From positions 1 through 7,179 of the forward strand of contig CAIYXE010000433.1 in NCBI GenBank assembly GCA_903930095.1: a stretch of 7,179 bases of DNA. The letters are read 5' to 3'. Below, piece after piece: positions 1 to 6,074 of the stretch. Made by a program: the position numbers and the translations under genes. How positions within the stretch are numbered: position 1 is the stretch's first letter; every line of letters starts with the position of its first letter. This stretch comes from an uncultured Hyphomicrobiales bacterium. GTDB lineage: Bacteria > Pseudomonadota > Alphaproteobacteria > Rhizobiales > Aestuariivirgaceae. The notes under the pieces were generated by a model that searched no databases, was not told the DNA's origin, and saw nothing but the letters and a program-made list of their open reading frames with translations.

Positions 1-406
1 CCTCCGTCTCCATCACGCCGCCCCGGTTCCCGTCGATGAAGAACACGCCGTTGGGCTTCAGGTGGAAATTGCCCGGACCGTCGCGCCGGTTGGCCTTCTT
101 GAAGCGCCGCCCCTCCTCGACATAGAGCCCGATCGGCTTCAGGTCCTCGCCATACATGCCGGCATTCATGGCGAAGACGAGTTCCAGGCCCTGCTCATGC
201 AGCGCCGCCCTGAGCGCCCCGAAGGATCCGTAGGGCTCGCCCGCAGGATCGAGGCTGAAGAGCTTCAACTTCTCCTTCCGGAGGTCAAAGCGGCACACCG
301 TATAGTCGTTGCCCTCGAAGCGCTCCGGTGCGCAGCCTGCTTCCGCAATGCCCGTACCCCATGTGAGGACGCCCAGCACGAGCCAGAGACAGGCCCAGCC
401 GCGCAT
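1..406 (-). CDS. DUF2233 / phosphodiester glycosidase family protein, secreted (3' end cut by window edge)
   Basis: The window holds the first 135 residues; the stop lies beyond position 1. Residues 1-23 form a signal peptide (hydrophobic run WACLWLVLGVLTWGTG, then AEA before G24), so the mature protein should be exported. It has Cys at 25 and 38. The segments LVFAMNAGMY (77-86), PIGLYVEEG (91-99), NFHLKPNGVFFID (113-125) and the Gly-rich stretch after it match the N-terminal half of the DUF2233/NAGPA-like fold, in which an Asn-Ala-Gly-Met-Tyr segment and an Asn-Gly-Val-Phe segment are typical. Family members related to NAGPA cleave phosphodiester-linked sugars, but the substrate of bacterial DUF2233 proteins is mostly unknown, so activity here is inferred. 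The ATG lies 2 nt after the stop of the upstream ialB-like gene, suggesting co-transcription and translational coupling. The family call is fairly secure; the function is not. Confidence 0.82.
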   Translation of the reverse strand, partial: MRGWACLWLVLGVLTWGTGIAEAGCAPERFEGNDYTVCRFDLRKEKLKLFSLDPAGEPYGSFGALRAALHEQGLELVFAMNAGMYGEDLKPIGLYVEEGRRFKKANRRDGPGNFHLKPNGVFFIDGNRGGVMETE

Positions 407-408
407 GG

Positions 409-927
409 TCAGTTGCAGGCCTTGTCGATGGCGGCGAGTGCCGCCGAGATGCCGCTCAGGGAATAGGTATCGACCGTGCGGGTGCCGCGCCAGGAGGTGC
501 CTTCGATCTTGAGCGACTTGCCAGCCTTCATCGCGGCCACGATCTTCTTGTCGCTGCCCGTGTCGACCCAGGCCGTGTCGCCCTTGGAGAACATCTCGTA
601 ATTCTGGTCGTCGATCGTCAGCTTGACGATCTGTCCCTCCTTGAAGGGATAGCCGATGATGGTCGAGACCTCGCCCTTCACCGGCGGCTTTCGTCCCGGC
701 ATGTGGGTGACGAGAAAGAAGGCAGGATCGCGCTTGGCGTTTTTGGGCTCACTCGATTTCGGCGTGGACGATACGTAGCACACCTTGCTGTCCGCTGCGT
801 CATAGCTATAGGCCAGCCAGTCGTCGAAGGCGCCAATCTGCTTGGGTTCGGTATCAGCCAGGGCAACGCCCGAAAACACCGCGAGGAGGGTGAACGCAAC
901 TGCGCTCGTCTGCCGTTTCTGAATCAT
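409..927 (-). CDS. Invasion-associated locus B (IalB) family protein, periplasmic
   Basis: This 172-residue protein has a clear Sec signal peptide (MIQKRQT, then a hydrophobic core, cleavage expected after ALA at 22-24). The mature part begins DTEPKQIGAFDDWLAYSY, and the Phe/Asp-Asp-Trp opening is characteristic of IalB-family proteins. Two cysteines remain in the mature protein (C50 in KVCYVSS and C171 in KACN), as expected for the family's likely disulfide. The segment FFLVTHMPG (around 71-79), GYPFKEGQ and the late SWRGTRTVDTYSLSGISAAL also fit the family. IalB was named in Bartonella for erythrocyte invasion, but homologues are widespread in free-living alphaproteobacteria, so a virulence role should not be assumed. 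The gene heads a probable two-gene unit with the DUF2233 gene and is transcribed divergently from the acyl-CoA dehydrogenase gene. The upstream AAGG at about 10 nt is a modest ribosome-binding site. Confidence 0.88.
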   Translation of the reverse strand: MIQKRQTSAVAFTLLAVFSGVALADTEPKQIGAFDDWLAYSYDAADSKVCYVSSTPKSSEPKNAKRDPAFFLVTHMPGRKPPVKGEVSTIIGYPFKEGQIVKLTIDDQNYEMFSKGDTAWVDTGSDKKIVAAMKAGKSLKIEGTSWRGTRTVDTYSLSGISAALAAIDKACN

Positions 928-1033
928 GTTCTCAACCTTATGCCGGACAGTGCCAAAAATCCACGATGCGCAATTGGGGGAGGATTCCGGCTCAATTTTG
1001 GCGTTCGCTGCCGCCCTATCCTATTGGCCAGAT

Positions 1034-1055
1034 GGCTTATTGCACCGCAATAGCC
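1034..1055. promoter_or_regulatory. Palindrome in the ialB/mcd divergent intergenic region (candidate operator)
   Basis: TATTGC (1038-1043) and GCAATA (1047-1052) are perfect inverted repeats around ACC. Flanking GGC (1034-1036) and GCC (1053-1055) extend the symmetry with a single unpaired T at 1037. The site is about 43 nt before the mcd ATG, a place where a dimeric regulator could control transcription. A partial second copy, CTATTG at 1021-1026, also pairs with CAATAG at 1048-1053. No convincing -35/-10 pair could be assigned. It could equally form an RNA hairpin if transcription starts upstream. The role and the regulator are inference. Confidence 0.4.
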
Positions 1056-1097
1056 CGAGGGATAGCGTCAGACATGCGATCATGAAGGAATGACACC

Positions 1098-2765
1098 ATG
1101 GCGGCTGCAGAAAGCGAAGCGATTCCAAGCATTTATGTCACCCACCTGGACAGCCATCTGGACCAGGCAGCCAGTGCCGCCGAAGCGCTCCTCGTCAAGG
1201 CGAAGGCCCGGCTCGCGGCGCGTGTGATGCCGGCGGGCAAGATCGATTCGAAGCGGCTCGACGCCGAGCAGCATGCCGCCCACGGGCTCGCCTGGCTTGC
1301 CACCTATGCCGCGACGCTGCGTGAGCTCGCCTCTTTCGCGCTGCGCCTGGCGGCGGCGGGCAAGCTGGGCGAAACCGAGCAGCTGACGCTCCAGATCGCC
1401 GCGGGCGAATACCTGAACCATCTCGCCGGCGGCATCCCGATGAACCAGGGAGAATTCGTCCGCCTCACCGACCTGGGCCTCGCGCGGAGCGAGACGGCGG
1501 TCCTTTTCGACCTTGTGCTGCTCGACCGCGGCAACACGCCGGAGGCGCGCAAGCGCCTTGTCGAACTTTTCGCTGATGGCAATTTCGGTTCCTCCGGCCT
1601 GGACGAGACCCTCACCGAAATGCGCGAGACGATGCGCCGCTTCGTCGAGACGAAGGTCACCCCCCACGCCCACCAGTGGCACCTCGAGAATGCCTATGTG
1701 CCCATGGAGATCGTCAGGGAACTGGCTGATCTCGGCGTCTTCGCCCTGACCCTGCCCGAGGAGCACGGCGGCCTCGGCCTGTCCAAGGAATCGATGTGCG
1801 TCGTCTCGGAAGAGCTCTCGCGTGGCTGGATTGCGGTGGGCTCGCTTGGCACCAGGGCGGAGATTGCCTGCGAGCTCATCCTCTGCGGCGGCACGCGCGA
1901 GCAGAAGGAAAAGTGGCTGCCGCGGATCGCCTCCGGCGAGATCCTCCCCACCGCCGTCTTCACCGAGCCCAATACCGGTTCCGACCTGGGCTCGCTGCGC
2001 ACCCGCGCGGTGCGGGATGGCGATGTCTACAAGGTCACCGGCAACAAGACCTGGATCACCCACCCCGTGCGCGCCGACGTGATGACGCTGCTCGCCCGCA
2101 CCAACCCGGACGAGGCGGGCTACAAGGGCCTGTCCATGTTCCTTGCGGAGAAGCCGCGGGGCTCGGATGACAATCCCTTTCCGGCAAAGGGCATGTCGGG
2201 TGGCGAGATCGAGGTGCTGGGCTATCGCGGCATGAAGGAATACGAGATCCGCTTCGAGGATTTCGAGGTGAAGGCTGAAAACCTGCTCGGTGGCATCGAG
2301 GGACAAGGCTTCAAGCAGCTGATGCAGACCTTCGAGGCCGCCCGCATCCAGACCGCGGCGCGCGCCGTCGGCGTCGCCCAGAATGCGCTTGATCTCGCAC
2401 TCAGGTATGCGCGGGAGCGCACACAGTTCGGCCAGCCCATCCTCGCTTATCCCCGCATCGCTGACAAGCTGGCGCTGATGGCGGCGGAGGTGATGGCCAC
2501 GCGCCAGCTCACCCTGTTTGCCGCGCGCGAGAAGGATGCCGGCCGCCGCTGCGACCTCGAGGCCGGCATGTCGAAGCTCCTCGGCGCCCGCGTCGCCTGG
2601 GCCGCAGCCGACAATGCGCTGCAGATTCATGGCGGCAACGGCTTTGCGCTTGAATACCAGATCAGCCGGGTGCTGTGCGACGCCCGCATCCTCAACATCT
2701 TCGAGGGCGCCGCCGAAATCCAGGCGCAGGTCATGGCGCGGCGTCTGCTGGAGGGCGGCAACTGA
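1098..2765 (+). CDS. mcd: (2S)-Methylsuccinyl-CoA dehydrogenase (acyl-CoA dehydrogenase family, N-terminally extended)
   Basis: Methylsuccinyl-CoA dehydrogenase oxidises (2S)-methylsuccinyl-CoA to mesaconyl-CoA in the ethylmalonyl-CoA pathway for acetyl-CoA assimilation, passing electrons through FAD to electron-transfer flavoprotein in the cytoplasm. The 555-residue length exceeds the roughly 380-400 of ordinary acyl-CoA dehydrogenases; residues 1-165 are an alpha-helical extension as in known Mcd enzymes. The core follows: the helical N-domain (about 168-275), the beta domain with FTEPNTGSDL (288-297) and GNKTWITH (315-322), and the C-terminal helical domain with RTQFGQPI (441-448), QIHGGNGF (509-516) and IFEGAAEIQ (534-542). 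E536 in the last motif is the expected catalytic base. The start has a good ribosome-binding site, AAGGAA at 1085-1090, 7 nt before ATG. No other pathway gene (ccr, ecm, mch) is in the window. An alternative is a dehydrogenase for another branched acyl-CoA, but the extension and the THPVRADVMTLLART segment favour Mcd. Confidence 0.82.
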   Translation: MAAAESEAIPSIYVTHLDSHLDQAASAAEALLVKAKARLAARVMPAGKIDSKRLDAEQHAAHGLAWLATYAATLRELASFALRLAAAGKLGETEQLTLQIAAGEYLNHLAGGIPMNQGEFVRLTDLGLARSETAVLFDLVLLDRGNTPEARKRLVELFADGNFGSSGLDETLTEMRETMRRFVETKVTPHAHQWHLENAYVPMEIVRELADLGVFALTLPEEHGGLGLSKESMCVVSEELSRGWIAVGSLGTRAEIACELILCGGTREQKEKWLPRIASGEILPTAVFTEPNTGSDLGSLRTRAVRDGDVYKVTGNKTWITHPVRADVMTLLARTNPDEAGYKGLSMFLAEKPRGSDDNPFPAKGMSGGEIEVLGYRGMKEYEIRFEDFEVKAENLLGGIEGQGFKQLMQTFEAARIQTAARAVGVAQNALDLALRYARERTQFGQPILAYPRIADKLALMAAEVMATRQLTLFAAREKDAGRRCDLEAGMSKLLGARVAWAAADNALQIHGGNGFALEYQISRVLCDARILNIFEGAAEIQAQVMARRLLEGGN

Positions 2766-2780
2766 TTGCCGGGAGGGCTG

Positions 2781-2802
2781 ACCGGCACAAGCAAGTGCCG
2801 GT
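2781..2802 (+). terminator. Stem-loop after mcd (terminator-like, no U tract)
   Basis: ACCGGCAC (2781-2788) and GTGCCGGT (2795-2802) form a perfect 8-bp stem with a 6-nt AAGCAA loop, starting 15 nt after the mcd stop. It is followed by GATGCTCT rather than a T run, so it is not a classical intrinsic terminator. It may terminate weakly or protect the 3' end of the mcd transcript. A second possible stem, CCCCCT (2821-2826) with AGGGGG (2844-2849), lies downstream, also with only a weak T content after it. Confidence 0.45.
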
Positions 2803-2885
2803 GATGCTCTCGATCATGTTCCCCCTCCGCGCGAACCGGGATAAGGGGGGTCCTTCAATCTGCGAGCGAAGGAGGCTTGTCTCCC

Positions 2886-3716
2886 ATGGCAAGAACGATT
2901 CTGATCACCGGCTGTTCCACCGGCATCGGCTGGTACTGTGCGCTGGGCATGAAGGCCCGCGGCTGGCGCGTCTTTGCCACGGCGCGGCGGCCCGGGGACC
3001 TCGCGAGGCTGGAGGCAGAAGGTATCGAGTCGCTGTTTCTTGACTATGCCGACCCGGCATCGGTCTCCGCCTGTGCGGCCGAAGTGGCAAGCCGCACGGG
3101 CGGCAAGCTCGACGCGCTGTTCAACAACGGCGCCTACGGACAGCCCGGTGCGGTCGAAGACCTGCGGCGCGAGGTTCTGGAAGCGCAGTTTGCCGCCAAT
3201 GTCTTCGGCTGGCATCAGCTCACGCGCGCATGCCTGCCGCTGATGCGCGCCAATGGCGGAGGCCGGATCGTCCAATGTTCATCCGTCCTCGGCCTCGTGG
3301 CCCTCAAGTGGCGCGGCGCCTACAACGCATCCAAATTCGCCATCGAGGCGCTTTCTGACACCATGCGGCTGGAGCTTCGCGGCACCGGCATCCACGTCTG
3401 CCTGATCGAGCCCGGCCCCATTGCCAGCAACTTCGTGGAAACCTCGCTCCGGAACTTCGAGGCGAACATCGATGAGGCCGGTTCGCATTACACGGACGCC
3501 TACGCCCGGCAGCGGGCAAGACTGGGGCGCGGCGGCTCGGCACGCTACAAGCTCGGCCCTGAGGCGGTGCTCGAGAAACTTGTCCATGCGGTGGAGTCCG
3601 CCAGGCCGCGCGCGCGCTACTTCGTGACGAAGCCAACCTACTACATGGCCCTGGCCCGCCGCATCCTGCCGCAGCGCATCCTCGACCATGTGCTGGACAA
3701 GGCGTCTGACCAATAG
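2886..3716 (+). CDS. Short-chain dehydrogenase/reductase, YbbO-like NADP-dependent oxidoreductase
   Basis: This 276-residue classical SDR should be a cytoplasmic NAD(P)-dependent carbonyl/alcohol oxidoreductase. The Rossmann glycine motif is TGCSTGIG (8-15). ATARRPGDL (31-39), with Arg after the second strand, suggests NADPH preference. NNGAYG (80-85) stands where most members have NNAG. Likely active-site residues are N105 (in ANVFG), S133 or S132 (QCSSVLG), Y146 and K150 (YNASK), followed by EPGPIASNF (175-183). The C-terminal pattern LGPEAVLEKLVHAVESARPRARYFV and RRILPQRILDHVL closely parallels E. coli YbbO, described as an NADP-dependent aldehyde reductase; the true substrate here is unknown. 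The ATG at 2886 was chosen because GGAGG (2871-2875) is 10 nt before it. A TTG at 2877 in the same frame is only 1 nt from that site and is unlikely. Five extra bp of GC-rich inverted repeat (GCGCC/GGCGC, 3716-3734) follow the stop. Confidence 0.85.
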   Translation: MARTILITGCSTGIGWYCALGMKARGWRVFATARRPGDLARLEAEGIESLFLDYADPASVSACAAEVASRTGGKLDALFNNGAYGQPGAVEDLRREVLEAQFAANVFGWHQLTRACLPLMRANGGGRIVQCSSVLGLVALKWRGAYNASKFAIEALSDTMRLELRGTGIHVCLIEPGPIASNFVETSLRNFEANIDEAGSHYTDAYARQRARLGRGGSARYKLGPEAVLEKLVHAVESARPRARYFVTKPTYYMALARRILPQRILDHVLDKASDQ

Positions 3717-3803
3717 CGCCTGCGCGCCCGGCGCATCTTGACGGGGACCTGCCCCCGGCCCATGGGTCTCCATGGCTTCAACTTCCGTTTTCCGGAGCGT
3801 CAA

Positions 3804-3989
3804 TTGATCATCGACTATCTCGGCTACATCGCGGTGGGTGCGGTGTTTGTGGTCCTGCTGCTGGGGCTGTTCAACATGTTCCGCGGCGGCTCGGCCAATA
3901 CCTCCCAGAAGCTCATGCGCTGGCGTGTCGGGCTGCAGTTCCTGGCGATCATCGTCCTCATGCTGGGCCTCTACCTGTCCCAGCGCTGA
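3804..3989 (+). CDS. HIG1 domain (hypoxia-induced family) twin-transmembrane small protein
   Basis: The preferred product is 61 residues. It has two transmembrane helices, about residues 6-24 and 42-58, joined by a short polar loop containing LFNMFRGGSANTSQKLMRW and then RVGLQF. This loop and the second helix match the bacterial HIG1-type proteins common in alphaproteobacteria, whose eukaryotic relatives (for example yeast Rcf1) associate with cytochrome c oxidase; a respiratory role here is inference. The start is TTG at 3804, because GGAG at 3794-3797 sits 6 nt before it and the resulting length fits the family. An in-frame ATG at 3762 (75 residues) and a TTG at 3738 (83 residues) have poor ribosome-binding sites and would add a polar, Pro/Phe-rich N-terminus. 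The gene lies 87 nt after the SDR and 61 nt before the YkvA gene, in the same direction. Family call is good; the start is uncertain. Confidence 0.75.
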   Translation: MIIDYLGYIAVGAVFVVLLLGLFNMFRGGSANTSQKLMRWRVGLQFLAIIVLMLGLYLSQR

Positions 3990-4050
3990 GGCTTGAAGGA
4001 CGCCACCCGGCTCCCTATCTCTCATGCCTTCGCAACTGGAGGCTGTTGCC

Positions 4051-4398
4051 ATGGTGCTGACCCGCGACGAAGCAATGGTGAAGGAAAAGTTCCTTCCCAA
4101 GCTGGCCCGCGTATTGGCGCGTGTTCCCTTCGCGGAGGACCTGCTCGCCGCCTATTTCTGCGCCTTCGACCGGGCCACCCCGGCACGGGCCAAGGGCATC
4201 CTGATCGGCGCGCTCGCCTATTTCGTCCTGCCGGTCGACCTCATGCCGGATATCGCCCTCGGCCTTGGCTTCACGGATGATCTCGCGGTGCTGATCGCGG
4301 CCTTCAAGGTGGTGAGCATCCACCTGACCCAGGCACACCGCCAGCGCGCGCGTGAGGCGCTTGACCGCCTCAGGGCGGGGGAGAGCGTTTCCGCGTGA
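4051..4398 (+). CDS. YkvA/DUF1232 family small membrane protein
   Basis: This 115-residue protein contains the DUF1232 core at about 54-81: ALAYFVLPVDLMPD followed by IALGLGFTDDLAVL. The Y-x-x-x-P-x-D-L-x-P-D pattern and the following DD are the family signature. The core is hydrophobic and would form one or two membrane helices; a helical region (83-108) rich in Arg and Ala follows. The molecular function of the family is unknown. ATG at 4051 was chosen because GGAGG (4038-4042) lies 8 nt upstream. An in-frame ATG at 4024 would add MPSQLEAVA but has no nearby ribosome-binding site. The last 29 bases overlap the 3' end of the convergent EamA permease gene. Confidence 0.85.
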   Translation: MVLTRDEAMVKEKFLPKLARVLARVPFAEDLLAAYFCAFDRATPARAKGILIGALAYFVLPVDLMPDIALGLGFTDDLAVLIAAFKVVSIHLTQAHRQRAREALDRLRAGESVSA

Positions 4399-5287
4399 CG
4401 ATCAGCACGGCGGCGGCGCAGACGGCCATGCCCGCGATCTGGATGAGCGAAAGCGTCTCGCCGAACAGGACATAGGCCATCAGCGCCGAGACGCCAGGCA
4501 CCAGGAAGATGAGGCTCGACACCCGCCCGACGTCGCCCAGCCTGATCATCAGCATCAGCAGCGTGATGGCGCCGAGCGATAGCACGATCACCGACCAGCC
4601 CAGCGCGAACCAGGCCTGGACGCTTCCATCGAAGCGCAGATCCTCCAGCAGGAGCGCCGGGATGAGCACGGCAAGGCTCGCCCCCACATATTGCCAGGCC
4701 CCGCCGCTTGCCAGGTTGAGCGCGGTGGCGAAGCGCTTCTGGTAGACCGTGCCGAAGGAGATCGACAGCGCACCCAGCAGGTTGACGGCGGTGGTGAGCG
4801 GCGTGATGCCGTCCGCCAGCCCGTGCCCCAGTTCGAGCTTTGGCGACACGACCAGCGCCACGCCGAGAATGCCCACGCCAAGGCCTGCCCAATGGCGGAG
4901 CGAGATCCTTTCCTGCACCATCCAGGAGGCGATGATCGCGGTCATCAGCGGCTGCAACCCCACGATCAGGGCCGAAACGCCCGCCGGCATGCCATGCGCC
5001 ACCGCCCAGTAGACGGGTCCCAGATAGCCGCCATGCAGAAAGGCGCCTGCCACGCTGGCATGAAACGCCTGCCTCGCACCCGGCCAGGGTGCGGCGAGCG
5101 CCAGCGCGATCAGCGCGAACAGCACGCCCGCAATGGGAAAGCGGATGCCCAGGAAGGTGAGGGGGTCCGCATGGGGTGCTGAAAGCCTTGCAACCACGAA
5201 GCCCGTTGCCCACATGAGCACAAACACGACGGGAGCCGCGGCGACAGCCAGGCGGATGGCGGGCGAATCTTTCATGACGCCGGCCAT
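4370..5287 (-). CDS. EamA-domain DMT-superfamily permease (metabolite exporter candidate)
   Basis: The 305-residue inner-membrane protein carries two EamA repeats and about ten hydrophobic helices, the normal DMT layout. Repeat 1 begins with FVLMWATGFVVARLS (22-36) and ends with the PAGVSALIVGLQPLMTAIIA stretch and the VQERISLRHWAGLGVGILGV region (124-143). Repeat 2 ends with GRVSSLIFLVPGVSALMAY (254-272), FGETLS (275-280) and a final helix before the basic TRKRSPPP tail. Relatives export amino acids, drugs or other small metabolites, but the substrate cannot be read from sequence. The start is ambiguous: ATG at 5287 has a weak GGGG 3 nt away, while ATG at 5275 (four residues shorter, starting MKDSPAIR) has none. 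The reading frame stays open upstream to 5545, but that part overlaps the DUF533 gene antisense and has no family similarity. It is divergent from the DUF533 gene, with 49 nt between the starts. Confidence 0.87.
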   Translation of the reverse strand: MAGVMKDSPAIRLAVAAAPVVFVLMWATGFVVARLSAPHADPLTFLGIRFPIAGVLFALIALALAAPWPGARQAFHASVAGAFLHGGYLGPVYWAVAHGMPAGVSALIVGLQPLMTAIIASWMVQERISLRHWAGLGVGILGVALVVSPKLELGHGLADGITPLTTAVNLLGALSISFGTVYQKRFATALNLASGGAWQYVGASLAVLIPALLLEDLRFDGSVQAWFALGWSVIVLSLGAITLLMLMIRLGDVGRVSSLIFLVPGVSALMAYVLFGETLSLIQIAGMAVCAAAVLIVTRKRSPPP

Positions 5288-5336
5288 TTGCCCCGGTTTC
5301 CGTGGCGAAGCGAGCAGACAATGAAGGGGAGCAGGC

Positions 5337-6047
5337 ATGTTTGATCCGCAAAAGTTGCTGGAACAGTTTCTGGGTGGCGGCAAGCCGCAGGACGGGCAGC
5401 AGAATTCCGGCCAGAAGCCCGGACTGACGCCGGACTTCATGAAGGGCCTTGCCACCGGCGGCGTGGCGGGCGGCCTCGCCGGCGTGCTGCTCGGCGGCAA
5501 GACGTCCAAGAAAATGGCCAAGGGCGCGCTCAAACTGGGCGGCACCGCCGCGCTGGCCGGCCTCGCCTACAAGGCCTACACCCAGTGGCAGGCCTCGAAG
5601 AACCAGGCGCCGCAGGCCGAGGCGCCGCCCATGAAAGACATCACGCCCAGGCCCGAAGGCACTGCCTTCCTGCCTTCCATCACGCAGCAGCGTGACAGCA
5701 TGAGCCTCGCCATCCTGAGGGCCATGATCTCCGCCGCCAAGGCAGACGGCCACATCGACGCTGAAGAACAGCGCCGGATCTTCGGCAAGCTCGACGAGTT
5801 GGGACTCGATACCGAGGAGAAGGCCTTCGTCATCGACGAACTGCGCCGCCCCCTCGACATCGACGCCGTTGTCGCTGCCGCCACGACCCCTGAACTCGCC
5901 GTCGAGATCTACGCCGCCTCCGTCCTGGCGATCGACCCGGACGATCCTGCAGAGCAGGCCTATCTCGCCATGCTTGCCTCGCGGCTGAAGCTCGATCCCG
6001 GCCTCAAGCTCGCGGTGGAGAGGGAAGCGGCGAAGACGGTGGCCTGA
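5337..6047 (+). CDS. DUF533 / TerB-like family protein (YebE-like)
   Basis: This 236-residue protein has three parts. Residues 1-35 are polar and Gln/Gly-rich (MFDPQKLLEQFLGGG). Residues 36-80 are Gly/Ala-rich with GxxxG spacing (GLATGGVAGGLAGVLLGG and GGTAALAGLAY), a glycine-zipper-like segment that could insert in or associate with the membrane. After a Pro-rich linker (91-112) comes the TerB-like helical domain (about 117-234), with an acidic AKADGHIDAEEQ motif (134-145; D137, D141, E143, E144), a possible metal site, and a second acidic stretch AIDPDDPAEQ (198-207). This arrangement fits DUF533/YebE proteins. The role is unknown, and a tellurite-resistance label would be by family name only, since no other ter genes are present. 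A strong ribosome-binding site, AAGGGGAG at 5324-5331, precedes the ATG by 5 nt. It may be co-transcribed with the YihY gene 27 nt downstream. Confidence 0.87.
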   Translation: MFDPQKLLEQFLGGGKPQDGQQNSGQKPGLTPDFMKGLATGGVAGGLAGVLLGGKTSKKMAKGALKLGGTAALAGLAYKAYTQWQASKNQAPQAEAPPMKDITPRPEGTAFLPSITQQRDSMSLAILRAMISAAKADGHIDAEEQRRIFGKLDELGLDTEEKAFVIDELRRPLDIDAVVAAATTPELAVEIYAASVLAIDPDDPAEQAYLAMLASRLKLDPGLKLAVEREAAKTVA

Positions 6048-6074
6048 CAAGGGGCCTTGCGTTATTGATCGCAC

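Noticed and set aside
62..466. A 134-codon plus-strand open frame over the DUF2233 gene
   Set aside because: The opposite strand encodes a signal peptide and DUF2233 motifs; this frame shows no domain and no ribosome-binding site.
703..1053. A 116-codon plus-strand open frame running into the ialB/mcd intergenic region
   Set aside because: It is mainly antisense to the ialB-like gene and has no recognisable feature or ribosome-binding site.
1080..2630. A 516-codon open frame on the minus strand, antisense to mcd
   Set aside because: The product is a low-complexity, Arg/Gly/His-rich string with no recognisable domain. It mirrors the GC-rich third positions of mcd, which has clear family motifs, so it is a shadow frame.
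3279..4100. A 273-codon open frame on the minus strand antisense to the SDR and HIG1 genes
   Set aside because: The composition is typical of antisense of GC-rich genes, with no motif, and the plus-strand genes are well supported.
5337..6047. A tellurite-resistance or ter-type stress/defence system
   Set aside because: Only one TerB-like DUF533 protein is present, with no terC, terD, terZ or other companion genes, so the system label is not supported.
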